A DNA stretch of 59,651 nucleotides from Chitinophagales bacterium (GTDB taxonomy: Bacteria > Bacteroidota > Bacteroidia > Chitinophagales > UBA2359). A program made the translations under genes and the position numbers. Position 1 is the stretch's first letter. Each line of letters begins with the position of its first letter. The stretch is from assembly GCA_016787295.1 (NCBI GenBank), contig JAEUUX010000074.1, positions 1-59,651 of the forward strand, given 5' to 3'. Shown one piece after another: positions 42,751-52,306 of the stretch. The notes under the pieces are model-generated. The model did no database searches. It saw nothing but the letters and a program-made list of their open reading frames with translations, and had not been told where the DNA came from.

Positions 42751-45700
42751 ATGAAAAAAAATATCTATGGCTATTGCCTGCTACTTTTGGGCAGTTATCT
42801 CATAAGCGTCTTATGCTCTATTTCCCTCCATGCCAATCATGCCATGGCAGTTGACCTGCGCTACGAGTGGATAAGCGGCAACCAATACGAAGTATTTTTG
42901 TATTTTTATTTTGATTGCAATAGTACTATCCAAGACACGCCGCCTAATAATCCGCCTATTACCATAAGTTCGTCCACCTGTGGGCAACTATTTACTGCCA
43001 ATTTGCAGGAAGACACCAACATATCGGGCGACAATGTTTCTCAACTCTGCCCAACTGCTTTTAGTAGCTGCAACGGTGGCAGTTATCCCGGTGTGGAGCA
43101 ATACATCTATCGCCACATTATTGCTTTGCCCGAAAATTGTCCCGATTGGACGATAAGCTACCAACTTCCCACCGGACAAACCCGCAGCGCGGATATCACC
43201 AATTTATTTACGCCCGATTTTTATCGGCTATATACCGAAGCTACGCTGAACAATACCTTGGCAGGCAACAATTCGCCCACCATAGGCAGCATAGCCGTTC
43301 CTTATTTTTGTGCCAACGAGCATACTTTTATCCAAAGCCTCATTGATCCCGATGGGGATAGTTTGGTCTATAGTTTGGTGCCGCCTTTGGACAGTCCCAA
43401 CAATGCTATTCCATACATTGGCGGTCTAAACAGCCAAAACCCGCTGAACGGCAGCCTTAGCATTGATCCCGAAAATGGTGATATTAGCTTTTCGCCTTTG
43501 GGTGCGCAACGTCCTGTGATAGCCGTTTTGATAGAAGAATATCGAAATGGTGTAAAAATTGGGAGCATTCGGCGCGATATGCAATGGCTTATTCTCAATT
43601 GTAACAATGAAGCGCTATCGGTTGATAATCCTAATTCGAGCAATATTCTAAACGTTTGTATTGGCGAACCTATCAATTTTATGCTCCAAGCCAACGACAT
43701 AGACGGCAATAATGTGGTCGTGACATCGAACATCAATACTTTCCCCAATACTGCCCAACTTATCGTCAATACCGCCCCACCTGCTTCGGGTTATGACAAA
43801 CAAATCACTTTTCAATGGACACCTACCATAGCAGACATGGGAGATTATGCTCTTCAAATCAATATGACGGACAACCATTGTCCTGTTCCCGCCACTTGGA
43901 CGGGTAATTTTCTGCTCCACGTCTATGGCGCACCCGACGCAGGTGCAGACCTTAGTTTTTGCAATTCGAGCAACACGCCTCTTACGGTCATGCCTACTAA
44001 TGGTAGTCAATTTGCTTGGTCGCCTGCTCCTTTTTCGCAAAACGCCAATGGTTCGGTCGTGCAGCTTATTCCACCTACAAATATTGGTGACAATATAGCT
44101 TATATTGTCACCAATGAATGCGGTTTGAGTGATACTTTGTTTATCGAACGTCACAATACTTTTACTGCAAATATTACGCCCACTTCGCCTGCTGTTTGTG
44201 CCAACAATAGCGGGGTAGTGCTTTATGCCGAACCCAGTGGCAGTAACTATAGCTACTATTGGCAGCCCGAAGCCAGCGTCAACGTGCCAACTGATGCCAT
44301 TATTTACGCCACACCTCAGCAACCCACCGTTTATACCGTCCAAATCACCGATAACACCACCGCTTGCGTAGCTACTGCTACCACTACGGTCACGTTCAGC
44401 GACTTCACGGGTACGGTCATGGCTACTGCCGCCGCCGATACGGTTTGTGTGGGCGAAACGGTGCAGTTGAATAGCACTGCTGTGTATTTGCCACAATTAA
44501 CCTGCGGTATTAGCAATAGTGCGTGTAATGGTATTGACACCCTCGTCACCTTGGGTACACACATCGACTCGTCGTTTAATTTTACACCTTATAATGGTTT
44601 TTGGGAGAACGGCAGGCTACAATTCATCTACACCGCCGCCGAATTGCAAGCCATGGGCAATATTAATGACGGTTTGATTAAAGAAATGGGTTTCTACATA
44701 ACCCGCAAATTTTCTACCGCTCCTCTATCTCAATTTTACATCAAAATGGGCTGTACACAAATTGACAATATCACTACTTTTATAGATGGACTAACGGAAG
44801 TTTATGCTGCTACTAACCTCGTCACCACCGCGCAAATGTGGAATATGTACACCTTAGATACGCCTTTTGCGTGGGACGGAAGCAGCAATATTGTAGTAGA
44901 AATTTGTCATCACAACACTAATGCCAATCAATTTGACGAAGTTGCCGTCTCAACACTCACTTATTCAAGCACTATCAAAGCACAAAGTTCAATAGGTAAC
45001 AATCCCTGTTCACTGGTCAACAATGCCTTGGTCACCAACTTGCGTCCTGATATGCGCTTGTCGGTTTGTCTGCCCAATGCCAACACCAGCAACACCCAAA
45101 TCACTTGGCTACCCGCCGAAGGTTTGTCTAATCCCAACATTGCCAACCCTATTGCTACGCCCACAACCACAACGACTTATACTGCCATTTATGAAGACGG
45201 TGGCTGTTCGGGGTCGGGCAATGTGACGGTGGTGGTGCGACAACCCGCTTTCGAGCAACTGCACATTGTGGCAGACAGCCTGCTTTGTGCCAACGAACTG
45301 CCGCTATCTTTACCGCTATCTATTGCCGAAACACTTCCCAACAGTGCGCAACTTTTGTGGCAGAGCCTCGATACGCTCGACAATGCCAACAGCCTCTCTC
45401 CTACCCTATCCTGTACTCAAGCGCAAACCGTTGCGGTTTCGGTGCAACTCAATGATGCCTGCAATACTATAGTATACGACAGCCTACAAATCCAACTTGC
45501 CGAGCCGCCTTCACTCACGCTAACGCCCAACGAAGCGACTATCGACGAAGGCGAAAATATTACGCTTACGGCAACGGGTAGTTTTAGCACTTTGCAATGG
45601 CAATCCAACGCCCCAATAGACAATCCAACGGCTTTGAGCATTATTGTCAGTCCGCAAGAAAGCACTTCATATATTGCCATTGCTCAAGATGCGAATGCTT

Positions 45701-46026
45701 GTGCAATGCTCGACACGGTGCAGGTCAATGTTATTCCGTTTGTGCCAACGCAATGTTATTCTTTGCCGAATGCTTTTAGTCCCAACAATGATGGGGTGAA
45801 CGACGAATTTCATGCTATTGTCTATACGCCCAACAGTTTTGTGAGTCTACAAATCTACAACCGTTTTGGGGAAGAAATTTTTAGCTCCAAAGACAGCAAC
45901 GCGGCAGGGTGGGACGGCACCTACAAAGGCCTGCCGCAACCGATGGGGGTTTATGTTTTCTATTTGACGCTGATGTGCGATGGTGCGCCAATGGTGCTTA
46001 AGGGTAATGTTACGTTGGTGAGGTAG
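42751..46026 (+). CDS. Large T9SS type B (gliding-motility-associated C-terminal domain) surface protein
   Basis: A 1091-residue secreted protein starting MKKNIYGYCLLLLGSYLISV (signal peptide). The N-terminal third has a cysteine-containing beta domain common in such proteins (AVDLRYEWISGNQYEVFLYF, LIDPDGDSLVYSLVPPLDSP), followed by PKD/Ig-like modules, Thr/Ala-rich. The C-terminus YSLPNAFSPNNDGVNDEFHA to GVYVFYLTLMCDGAPMVLKG is the T9SS type B sorting domain. It is probably an adhesin-like or cell-surface structural protein. Its last 17 bases overlap the convergent cmr6 gene. Confidence 0.88.
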   Translation: MKKNIYGYCLLLLGSYLISVLCSISLHANHAMAVDLRYEWISGNQYEVFLYFYFDCNSTIQDTPPNNPPITISSSTCGQLFTANLQEDTNISGDNVSQLCPTAFSSCNGGSYPGVEQYIYRHIIALPENCPDWTISYQLPTGQTRSADITNLFTPDFYRLYTEATLNNTLAGNNSPTIGSIAVPYFCANEHTFIQSLIDPDGDSLVYSLVPPLDSPNNAIPYIGGLNSQNPLNGSLSIDPENGDISFSPLGAQRPVIAVLIEEYRNGVKIGSIRRDMQWLILNCNNEALSVDNPNSSNILNVCIGEPINFMLQANDIDGNNVVVTSNINTFPNTAQLIVNTAPPASGYDKQITFQWTPTIADMGDYALQINMTDNHCPVPATWTGNFLLHVYGAPDAGADLSFCNSSNTPLTVMPTNGSQFAWSPAPFSQNANGSVVQLIPPTNIGDNIAYIVTNECGLSDTLFIERHNTFTANITPTSPAVCANNSGVVLYAEPSGSNYSYYWQPEASVNVPTDAIIYATPQQPTVYTVQITDNTTACVATATTTVTFSDFTGTVMATAAADTVCVGETVQLNSTAVYLPQLTCGISNSACNGIDTLVTLGTHIDSSFNFTPYNGFWENGRLQFIYTAAELQAMGNINDGLIKEMGFYITRKFSTAPLSQFYIKMGCTQIDNITTFIDGLTEVYAATNLVTTAQMWNMYTLDTPFAWDGSSNIVVEICHHNTNANQFDEVAVSTLTYSSTIKAQSSIGNNPCSLVNNALVTNLRPDMRLSVCLPNANTSNTQITWLPAEGLSNPNIANPIATPTTTTTYTAIYEDGGCSGSGNVTVVVRQPAFEQLHIVADSLLCANELPLSLPLSIAETLPNSAQLLWQSLDTLDNANSLSPTLSCTQAQTVAVSVQLNDACNTIVYDSLQIQLAEPPSLTLTPNEATIDEGENITLTATGSFSTLQWQSNAPIDNPTALSIIVSPQESTSYIAIAQDANACAMLDTVQVNVIPFVPTQCYSLPNAFSPNNDGVNDEFHAIVYTPNSFVSLQIYNRFGEEIFSSKDSNAAGWDGTYKGLPQPMGVYVFYLTLMCDGAPMVLKGNVTLVR

Positions 46027-47257
46027 GCTGCATGTAGCCGTAGCCTACGGCGGTTTTTGCGCCTATGCCTTGTTGGGTTAGGGCGGTGGTTAGGTGGTGT
46101 TTTATGAGGTTCAGCATAGACATTTTATTGTCATCTTTCTTAAAATTAGCTAACTCATTTGACTCATCCAATCCTAAACCAACATAAAAAGTAAAGCAAG
46201 TGCCTGCATCAATAGTCAAGAAAGTAATGGGATTGGGAGATAAATAATCAGCAGGCGGGGTAGGCAGTCCTGTATCTTTGTCAATTTTATCTGCATAATA
46301 ATCTCCATAATGTGGAGTCATTACGTCAATTTTTACTTTAAGATTTTCGGAAGGAAAGGCATCGAAAAAAATAACTTTGCCTTGGCGGTCACCATTGTCT
46401 TGAGCTTTTGTTTTTTCTGCCTCTATTTTATAGTATGATTTAAAATCAACTTTTTCTCCATTAGCCACTTCAACTTTACCTTCTCCGCTACAGCCAAAAA
46501 TATCGCAAAAAGTTTTGTCTTTCAAGGCTTCAACTTCGTTATTGCCAAAAACTGTTGAAATGATATAGCTGCGCACAACACCCTTAACGCTACTTGCCGG
46601 TATGTAAGGAATGCCATAAATATGGTGTAATAGCATACCTGTTTCGTAAACAGAAGCTGTGCCTAAACCAATTGCCAAACGCGAATTAGGGTGTAGTTTT
46701 GTTTTAATACTATCAGAACTTTGACAGACCCTTACTACGTACTCTGCCTGACGTGCGTTTAGGTTTTTGATTTGCTGTTTATTGAAAGAGAAATTGTTGA
46801 TGGCTTCGTTTACATTGCGGCTTTCTTTGCGATCTTCTTTATCCTGCTGTTTTATCTTTTTATCCTGCTTCGAATACTTTTTTAATCCCCACTCTGGGGT
46901 AACCAGAAGTTGAGGAGGTTTGTTAATGAACAAAGCAAAATTGTTATTATCAGCATCTATAATAGGGGTATATTCAAACCCATTTGCCATAGTCCGTTCA
47001 TTTTTTTTAATTGGATTATTCTGTTTTGCAGAAACTTTGTTTATAAATCTAGCAACTTCTAATCCAAAACCATTAGGAGCTGTTTGTACGATGATTTCAA
47101 ATTTATCACCTACTTCTGCACGCTCTGGTATATTTCCACGTTCACGGAGCCATTGGAATTTAAAAAATATACGCTTTCCTGGATGTTTATCACTTTCTAA
47201 GAAAGTCCTACCGTCTTTATTAACAACAGTAGCTATTATTGTTTGTTGATTAATCAT
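46010..47257 (-). CDS. cmr6: Type III-B CRISPR RAMP protein Cmr6
   Basis: A 415-residue RAMP-fold subunit of the Cmr effector. The diagnostic segment SRLAIGLGTASVYETGMLLH then IYGIPYIPASSVKGVVRSYI contains the glycine-rich RAMP loop; ITFLTIDAGTCFTFYVGL and ALTQQGIGAKTAVGYGYM are typical of Cmr6. About 170 N-terminal residues precede the RAMP domain, beginning with an OB-like stretch. The frame is open to TTG 47266; ATG 47257 is preferred. It is last in the operon and overlaps both cmr5 and the convergent T9SS gene. Confidence 0.92.
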   Translation of the reverse strand: MINQQTIIATVVNKDGRTFLESDKHPGKRIFFKFQWLRERGNIPERAEVGDKFEIIVQTAPNGFGLEVARFINKVSAKQNNPIKKNERTMANGFEYTPIIDADNNNFALFINKPPQLLVTPEWGLKKYSKQDKKIKQQDKEDRKESRNVNEAINNFSFNKQQIKNLNARQAEYVVRVCQSSDSIKTKLHPNSRLAIGLGTASVYETGMLLHHIYGIPYIPASSVKGVVRSYIISTVFGNNEVEALKDKTFCDIFGCSGEGKVEVANGEKVDFKSYYKIEAEKTKAQDNGDRQGKVIFFDAFPSENLKVKIDVMTPHYGDYYADKIDKDTGLPTPPADYLSPNPITFLTIDAGTCFTFYVGLGLDESNELANFKKDDNKMSMLNLIKHHLTTALTQQGIGAKTAVGYGYMQPTSPT

Positions 47258-47627
47258 TTGAGACAAAGCGTTTTAACCATGTGAATAAGGCAAGAGTTTC
47301 GGCAGTAATGGTGCGTAATTGTTCGTCACTAACGTCTTCGACTAAAACAGCCATTAAAGATTTTTTTTGCGACAACAAACCTTTAATATTTTCATTAGGG
47401 TCGTGTACTTCAAAGTAAGTTTGAATATCGTCATACAATTGTTCCCATTCATTTTTAGGTTTATTAGGTTTTCCTCTTTTTGAATAGGCAAACGCTACTG
47501 CATTCACAAGTCCGTTTGTTTTTATGTACATTGGGAATTTTTTTACATACTGTCCGTATTCTTTACTTTTTCCTTGTGCGAAACCCCACGCTGCTTTAGC
47601 GCGTATTTGTCCTATATTAGTTGGCAT
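47250..47627 (-). CDS. cmr5: Type III-B CRISPR small subunit Cmr5
   Basis: A 125-residue helical protein. IRAKAAWGFAQGKSKEYGQY, KKFPMYIKTNGLVNAVAFA and LALFTWLKRFV match Cmr5, which lines the inner filament of the Cmr complex. It overlaps cmr4 by 11 bases and cmr6 by 8, in the usual gene order. Confidence 0.92.
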   Translation of the reverse strand: MPTNIGQIRAKAAWGFAQGKSKEYGQYVKKFPMYIKTNGLVNAVAFAYSKRGKPNKPKNEWEQLYDDIQTYFEVHDPNENIKGLLSQKKSLMAVLVEDVSDEQLRTITAETLALFTWLKRFVSND

Positions 47628-48648
47628 TTTCTTGTGTTTGGGTTTTAGGTGATTTAAGATTAGTTTTTACGATACCTTTTCCGATGGTGGCATTGCCGCC
47701 TAACTGAAAGTGTTGAGGCAAATGTTTTTCATAGAATTGTTTAACTTCTTCAAACGTTTTAGGTTTTTCTTTTTTAGCATTAGCAGTATCTTCTTTGGCA
47801 AACTCGTTTTCAAACAAGACCAAAGAATACAGAATAGTTTCTTGGGGCAAATATTCTTCGTTGAACAATTGTCCTTGTGCCACGGTTCCTGTTGTATTGT
47901 TTATTTTGGTGCGGGTAATTACTTCGGTGCAAAGTTCGGTTAGTTGCGCAAAATCGTTGTCGGGCAACACAACCACATTGTTTTTGATAAGGTTGTACAT
48001 ATAGTCGTTTTTTGGGAAAAACTGTTTAGCAATATGTTCGGCAAAATTAGTAGTTGCTTCTTCTACCTTAATACCACCGTAAATAAACTCCTCAATGCCA
48101 ACTTTGTCATCTATTAAGGAAAGATTGCTACTTGCTGTATCGGCTTTTATTTCAAAGGTCACTTTTTGCTCAATTTGTGCCATTTCGTTTTGCTCAATTT
48201 GTGCCATTTCGTTTTGCTCAATTTGTGCCATTTCGTTACAAAATTTAGTAACCACGCGCGGGCAAGTTATCCAAACACATACCCCTTTTTGAGATTTGAC
48301 AGGAAACAGCAACAACCGACAATCGGTTACTGTAAGGCAACCACGAAATTGTTGGTCTTCTTGATTGAGAAAACGCGGATTTCTTTTGACAACTTCATGT
48401 GCATTTGTATCATCGTAGCCAAAAATACGGTGAACCATAATTTCGTGATTTCGTGCGGTTTTATCAGCTTTTTTGCTTTTTTCAAAAGCTTCGCGCAAGG
48501 CACCTTTTAACGATGAACCTTCCACTTTCGGGAAGCCCGTGTGTCGTTCGCGTTGTATGGGTAGGTCTATCAAACCTAAATCGGAGCCGCTACCTGCGTG
48601 CAAAGGTGTTTCGCAGAGTAGAAAAAGAACTTCGGAAGATTGTTGCAT
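47617..48648 (-). CDS. cmr4: Type III-B CRISPR RAMP ribonuclease Cmr4 with in-frame tandem repeat
   Basis: A 343-residue backbone subunit that cuts target RNA. ETPLHAGSGSDLGLIDLPIQ then RERHTGFPKVEGSSLKGALR is the Cmr4 signature. By alignment to P. furiosus Cmr4, the catalytic Asp corresponds to D28 in LIDLPIQRERH. The C-terminal glycine-rich loop is FQLGGNATIGKGIVKT. Three perfect 8-residue repeats (NEMAQIEQ type) near residues 138-161 come from a 24-bp DNA repeat and lie in a region that varies among Cmr4 proteins. It starts 4 bases after the DUF1016 gene. Confidence 0.93.
   Translation of the reverse strand: MQQSSEVLFLLCETPLHAGSGSDLGLIDLPIQRERHTGFPKVEGSSLKGALREAFEKSKKADKTARNHEIMVHRIFGYDDTNAHEVVKRNPRFLNQEDQQFRGCLTVTDCRLLLFPVKSQKGVCVWITCPRVVTKFCNEMAQIEQNEMAQIEQNEMAQIEQKVTFEIKADTASSNLSLIDDKVGIEEFIYGGIKVEEATTNFAEHIAKQFFPKNDYMYNLIKNNVVVLPDNDFAQLTELCTEVITRTKINNTTGTVAQGQLFNEEYLPQETILYSLVLFENEFAKEDTANAKKEKPKTFEEVKQFYEKHLPQHFQLGGNATIGKGIVKTNLKSPKTQTQENAN
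48166..48237 (-). repeat. Three perfect 24-bp tandem repeats inside cmr4
   Basis: Units at 48166-48189, 48190-48213 and 48214-48237 are identical and keep the frame, each adding eight residues. Copy-number changes would lengthen or shorten Cmr4 without breaking it. Confidence 0.92.
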
Positions 48649-48652
48649 ATTG

Positions 48653-49675
48653 CTATTGCTTTATGGTGTTAATGAGTAAAAAATGTTTTTTGAGTAGTTC
48701 GGCACTTGGTAGCAAGTTTTTGAGATTATCGGGTAGGGTTGTGCCTATGGTATAGGTGGCTACACCTATGGGGGTTTGGGTATCGCGCAGGGCATATTCT
48801 ACGATAGTTCGGTCTTTCGATTTGCAAATGATAATGCCAATGCTTGGATTTTCGTCGGTTTCGCGTACTGTGTCGTTTAATACGCTTAAGTAAAACTGCA
48901 TTTTGCCTGCCATTTCGGGCGTAAATTCGCCAATTTTTAGGTCAATTGCCACCAAACAGCGCAGTTTGCGGTGAAACAATAGTAGGTCAATCCAATACTC
49001 TTTGTCGGCTATTTGTAGGCGATATTGGCTGCCGATAAACGAAAAATAGCCGCCCATTTCTAACAAAAATTGTCGAATATTGTTGATAATTGCCAACTCT
49101 AATTCGCGTTCCGAGTGCTGTTCGGCAAGTTCTAAAAAGCCGAATTGATAGTCGTCTTTTATAGCTAAAATGGCTTGGTGACGGTAGTTTTCGGCAATTG
49201 TTTGGTCAAAATTGCTTTGATTGAGCAGGTATTTTTCGTAAGATTGGTTGGCGATTTGGTGTATTAACACATTCTTTGTCCAGCCAAATTTTTTGGTCAT
49301 TATGATATAAAATTCGCGTTGCAAATCTGTTTTGCATTTTTCCATGATGACAATGTGGTGCGACCAACCTATTTCTGCCACCAATGGTGGCAGAAATTCG
49401 TTTTGGCTATACAATTCATAAAATTGCTTCATCCGCCAAATATTGCGTGCCGAAAAACCCGACATAGTGGGGAATTCTGTTTGTAGGTCTTTTGACATTT
49501 GCTCAACCACCGATTTTCCCCAGCCTAGTGCTGTTTGTTGCTCTACAATTTGCTGCCCAATATGCCAATATAAACTCAATAGCTGCTCGTTTACGGCTTT
49601 TAGGGCTTGGTATTGTGTGGTACGTATGTGGTTTTTTAGTTGGGAGATAAAGGTTTGGTAGGGATTATTGTTCAT
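48653..49675 (-). CDS. DUF1016/YhcG-family PD-(D/E)XK nuclease embedded in the cmr operon
   Basis: A 340-residue protein. The N-terminal DUF1016_N domain is seen in QLLSLYWHIGQQIVEQQ, WGKSVVEQMSKDLQTEFP and GFSARNIWRMKQFYELY. The C-terminal nuclease domain has EYWIDLLLFHRKLRCLVAID with DLK (D and DxK active-site pattern) and GEFTPEMAGKMQFYLSVLND. YhcG proteins are often near restriction or other defence genes. Here the gene lies between the CARF-nuclease and cmr4, 4 bases before cmr4, on the same strand and presumably the same transcript. Its role in the CRISPR system is unknown. Confidence 0.9.
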   Translation of the reverse strand: MNNNPYQTFISQLKNHIRTTQYQALKAVNEQLLSLYWHIGQQIVEQQTALGWGKSVVEQMSKDLQTEFPTMSGFSARNIWRMKQFYELYSQNEFLPPLVAEIGWSHHIVIMEKCKTDLQREFYIIMTKKFGWTKNVLIHQIANQSYEKYLLNQSNFDQTIAENYRHQAILAIKDDYQFGFLELAEQHSERELELAIINNIRQFLLEMGGYFSFIGSQYRLQIADKEYWIDLLLFHRKLRCLVAIDLKIGEFTPEMAGKMQFYLSVLNDTVRETDENPSIGIIICKSKDRTIVEYALRDTQTPIGVATYTIGTTLPDNLKNLLPSAELLKKHFLLINTIKQ

Positions 49676-49711
49676 TTTTTTGGGGGATAGATGAAACTAA
49701 TGCCATAAAGT

Positions 49712-51118
49712 TCAATTAAGGTCTACTTTTGTAATATCCTCTATTGGGTTTTGTAAAAAATCTTTATAGGCATCCTTAGTTTCGGGAATGTTTAACGTAA
49801 TTAACCAAAATGAAATAGGAAAACTGCCTTCTACAATTTCATCACGAACGCGAACCATACGGTTTTTAACATTCGTCATTATACTATCTGGTATATCTTT
49901 CAACAAGGTATAAACAATATAACGAAACTCAGTAGGTTTGTGTTGACATTTACTGATGTGGGAGCAAGTTTCGGTAAATTGTTTCCTTACATCTTTTTTA
50001 AATTTGTCGCCGTTACTAAACTTAGACAATGGCTTAACTTCACACGCGATGTAATCAGTTAATTCCATTTCCTTTATTGCTATGTTTGGTTCTTTATTAA
50101 GAATAGCATCATAAATTAAGGAATTATTGCGCTGTTCAAGTAAAATATCTATTTCATTACCTTTTTCGCCAATAGAATTATCATCAATCACAACGCTTCT
50201 TGTTGCTATATAAGTTTTTCTCTCTTCCGAATACAAATTAAAAAACTCTACTAATTTGTACTCAACCAAAATTCCAAGCGCTGTTTTTCCTTCAGGAATA
50301 TAGTCATTTGCATATGTAAAAAACAACTCCCCTAAAGCTGTTCGCTTACGTTTTGTATCGTCTACCAATTTTAACTTATATGCTTCATCCAACGCATTAG
50401 TGTCTATGTTCTTTAACACTTCTTCATCTAATAACGGATAAATCCTTTCAATTTTTTCTGCATCAAAACCAATCGGCAAATTACCCACCGTTACCAAAAC
50501 GGCATCTTTTAGTTCTGTTTCATTATAAATGTATTGAAGTCGCATTTCGCGCAATTGTCCATACAAGGTTAAAATAGGAATAATAGCTTTATAGCCGCCT
50601 GTTATGTTTAGAATGTCTCCTTCGCCCTTTTCCTTTTCTTCTTTACTAATTTCCGTTTTATTTTTCAAAATGTCTATCAATGCCATAAAACCGCTATCAT
50701 AGTCCGTTTGGTTTGTGATGCGCAAGTTTTCTACAATGTGGTCTTTCGTAGAATCAAAACGAACAGTGGAGAACTTAGTGTACTTGTCTTTATTGCCCTC
50801 AAACCATTGCTGAATTGCCCATGCGCACACCGCTGACGCAAGCGTATCTGTACACAACAAATACACTTCGTATTTATCCCCTTCTTTTAAGGATTCGTGA
50901 ATTTTATGCAGGCTGCTAATTTCGGCGGATAACTGGGTGTTGTTAAGGTGTTTTTTTATATTACCCTTCCAAGTTGATTTATTGGTACAAAAAGTTGCTT
51001 TTCGATTATTCTCCCAATTTTCATGGAATGATTTATCATCAAATCCACTAAATTTAAGAGTTTTTGTTATAGAAGTACCTACTGTTGTAAAGATTTTGTA
51101 TTTCATGTTAATTTGCAT
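49712..51118 (-). CDS. CARF-domain ring-nuclease/effector with C-terminal PD-(D/E)XK nuclease
   Basis: A 468-residue CRISPR-associated protein. The N-terminal CARF domain of the APE2256/TIGR02619 type shows FTTVGTSITKTLKFSG, QLSAEISSLHKI, VYLLCTDTLASAVCAWAI and ILNITGGYKAIIPILTLYGQ. The C-terminal half has a PD-(D/E)XK pattern: GNEIDILLE (D324) then YIACEVKPL (E360, K362), with E286 as a possible extra acid. It probably cuts nucleic acid when the CARF domain binds cyclic oligoadenylate made by Cmr2. An alternative ATG at 51106 fits the family start. It overlaps cmr3 by 11 bases. Confidence 0.82.
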   Translation of the reverse strand: MQINMKYKIFTTVGTSITKTLKFSGFDDKSFHENWENNRKATFCTNKSTWKGNIKKHLNNTQLSAEISSLHKIHESLKEGDKYEVYLLCTDTLASAVCAWAIQQWFEGNKDKYTKFSTVRFDSTKDHIVENLRITNQTDYDSGFMALIDILKNKTEISKEEKEKGEGDILNITGGYKAIIPILTLYGQLREMRLQYIYNETELKDAVLVTVGNLPIGFDAEKIERIYPLLDEEVLKNIDTNALDEAYKLKLVDDTKRKRTALGELFFTYANDYIPEGKTALGILVEYKLVEFFNLYSEERKTYIATRSVVIDDNSIGEKGNEIDILLEQRNNSLIYDAILNKEPNIAIKEMELTDYIACEVKPLSKFSNGDKFKKDVRKQFTETCSHISKCQHKPTEFRYIVYTLLKDIPDSIMTNVKNRMVRVRDEIVEGSFPISFWLITLNIPETKDAYKDFLQNPIEDITKVDLN

Positions 51119-52301
51119 TAGTTGTTAAAAATTTAGTATCCACTTTGCCTATAAATGCACGTCCAAAGCCTTCGTGGGCGCGGTGGTCAGAAATACATTT
51201 ATTGTGGATGAGTTCTACAATTTCGTTGAGTTGTTGAGCGGCGTTTTCAGTATTTCTTAGCTTAAAATAATACACGCTTCCGGCAGGTACGGCACGTTGC
51301 ATGGACTTGGGTTTGTTTTCAGCCATATCAAAACCGCCTACGTAAACTGCTTTCCCTACTGCGGCTGCCACCAATTCGGCTGCTGCTGCAAATAGATTGG
51401 GTATGGCAAAATCGGTATCGCCATTCCAAATGGCGGGGGAGGCTAAGTATAGTTTAAAAAACTGCTCATCTTCGGAAAATGTAGGTTTACCAATAGTTAA
51501 GTCGGTATTGTCTGTTATAAAACGTACTAATTTACTATCTGCACCTAATTTTACAAAACCGCTATTAGGCAATTCTAAATTATCGCATTGGTTGATAGAA
51601 AAAGAGATACTAAAACAAAGTTGTGCAGTTCTAATCCAATCTGTATTTTCCGTGTCGTTTTTATCAAGATACTCTGTACGCAGCATAGGCACTCTATATA
51701 GCTTACCTAATGAAGTAGTAGAAGTTGTTTTATCCCGACCAATGCCAATTTTAGGCTCACTTATTTTGTGCTTATTTAGATTTACAGCAGTTTTTTCTAA
51801 ATTAAAAATAGTTTGGCTATCATTCAAATAGTCTGTTAAAGAAAAATTGTTTAGAAAATAATCTTCAATATCTTGTATTTTTTGGGCTTCTGCCGCCTTT
51901 AATTCGTAGTCTTTGAAAAAAGAAGAGTCGAGTCCTTGTTTTTGTCTAAATTCCAAACCTTGGGTTTCCTCTTCGTTTTTAAAAGCAATAATGTCTAAGG
52001 GCATTGAAAACAGTGGGTCAAAATTACCTGCTTCTACTACACTTCCCACATCTGCTTGATTACCGTAGCGCAAATCTATACTATGTATAACAACACTTTC
52101 GGTCATTTCCTTAGCAATTTTTCCGTCTGTAATGCCATTATGAGCAGCAATTAGCCCGCGCAATGCGCCATAAAATACAGACGGCATTGGCGGAAACAAC
52201 ATATTGGCAGTTGTATCTTCGCCCATAGAAAAAGGGCGACCGTCGCGAAAAAATAGCGGGTCTTTAGGATAAAGGTATATGGTGTGTACGTTTGTGGACA
52301 T
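51108..52301 (-). CDS. cmr3: Type III-B CRISPR RAMP protein Cmr3
   Basis: A 397-residue subunit that holds the 5' handle of crRNA next to Cmr2. IYLYPKDPLFFRDGRPFSMG and MLFPPMPSVFYGALRGLIAA are the Cmr3 signature. The C-terminal AVPAGSVYYFKLRN and HEGFGRAFIG give the glycine-rich loop. It follows cmr2 with five bases between. Confidence 0.94.
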   Translation of the reverse strand: MSTNVHTIYLYPKDPLFFRDGRPFSMGEDTTANMLFPPMPSVFYGALRGLIAAHNGITDGKIAKEMTESVVIHSIDLRYGNQADVGSVVEAGNFDPLFSMPLDIIAFKNEEETQGLEFRQKQGLDSSFFKDYELKAAEAQKIQDIEDYFLNNFSLTDYLNDSQTIFNLEKTAVNLNKHKISEPKIGIGRDKTTSTTSLGKLYRVPMLRTEYLDKNDTENTDWIRTAQLCFSISFSINQCDNLELPNSGFVKLGADSKLVRFITDNTDLTIGKPTFSEDEQFFKLYLASPAIWNGDTDFAIPNLFAAAAELVAAAVGKAVYVGGFDMAENKPKSMQRAVPAGSVYYFKLRNTENAAQQLNEIVELIHNKCISDHRAHEGFGRAFIGKVDTKFLTTNAN

Positions 52302-52306
52302 GGGTT

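Noticed and set aside
48095-48292. Plus-strand frame with cysteine-rich tandem repeats (CSICAIS units)
   Set aside because: It is the antisense reading of the 24-bp repeat inside cmr4, not a gene.
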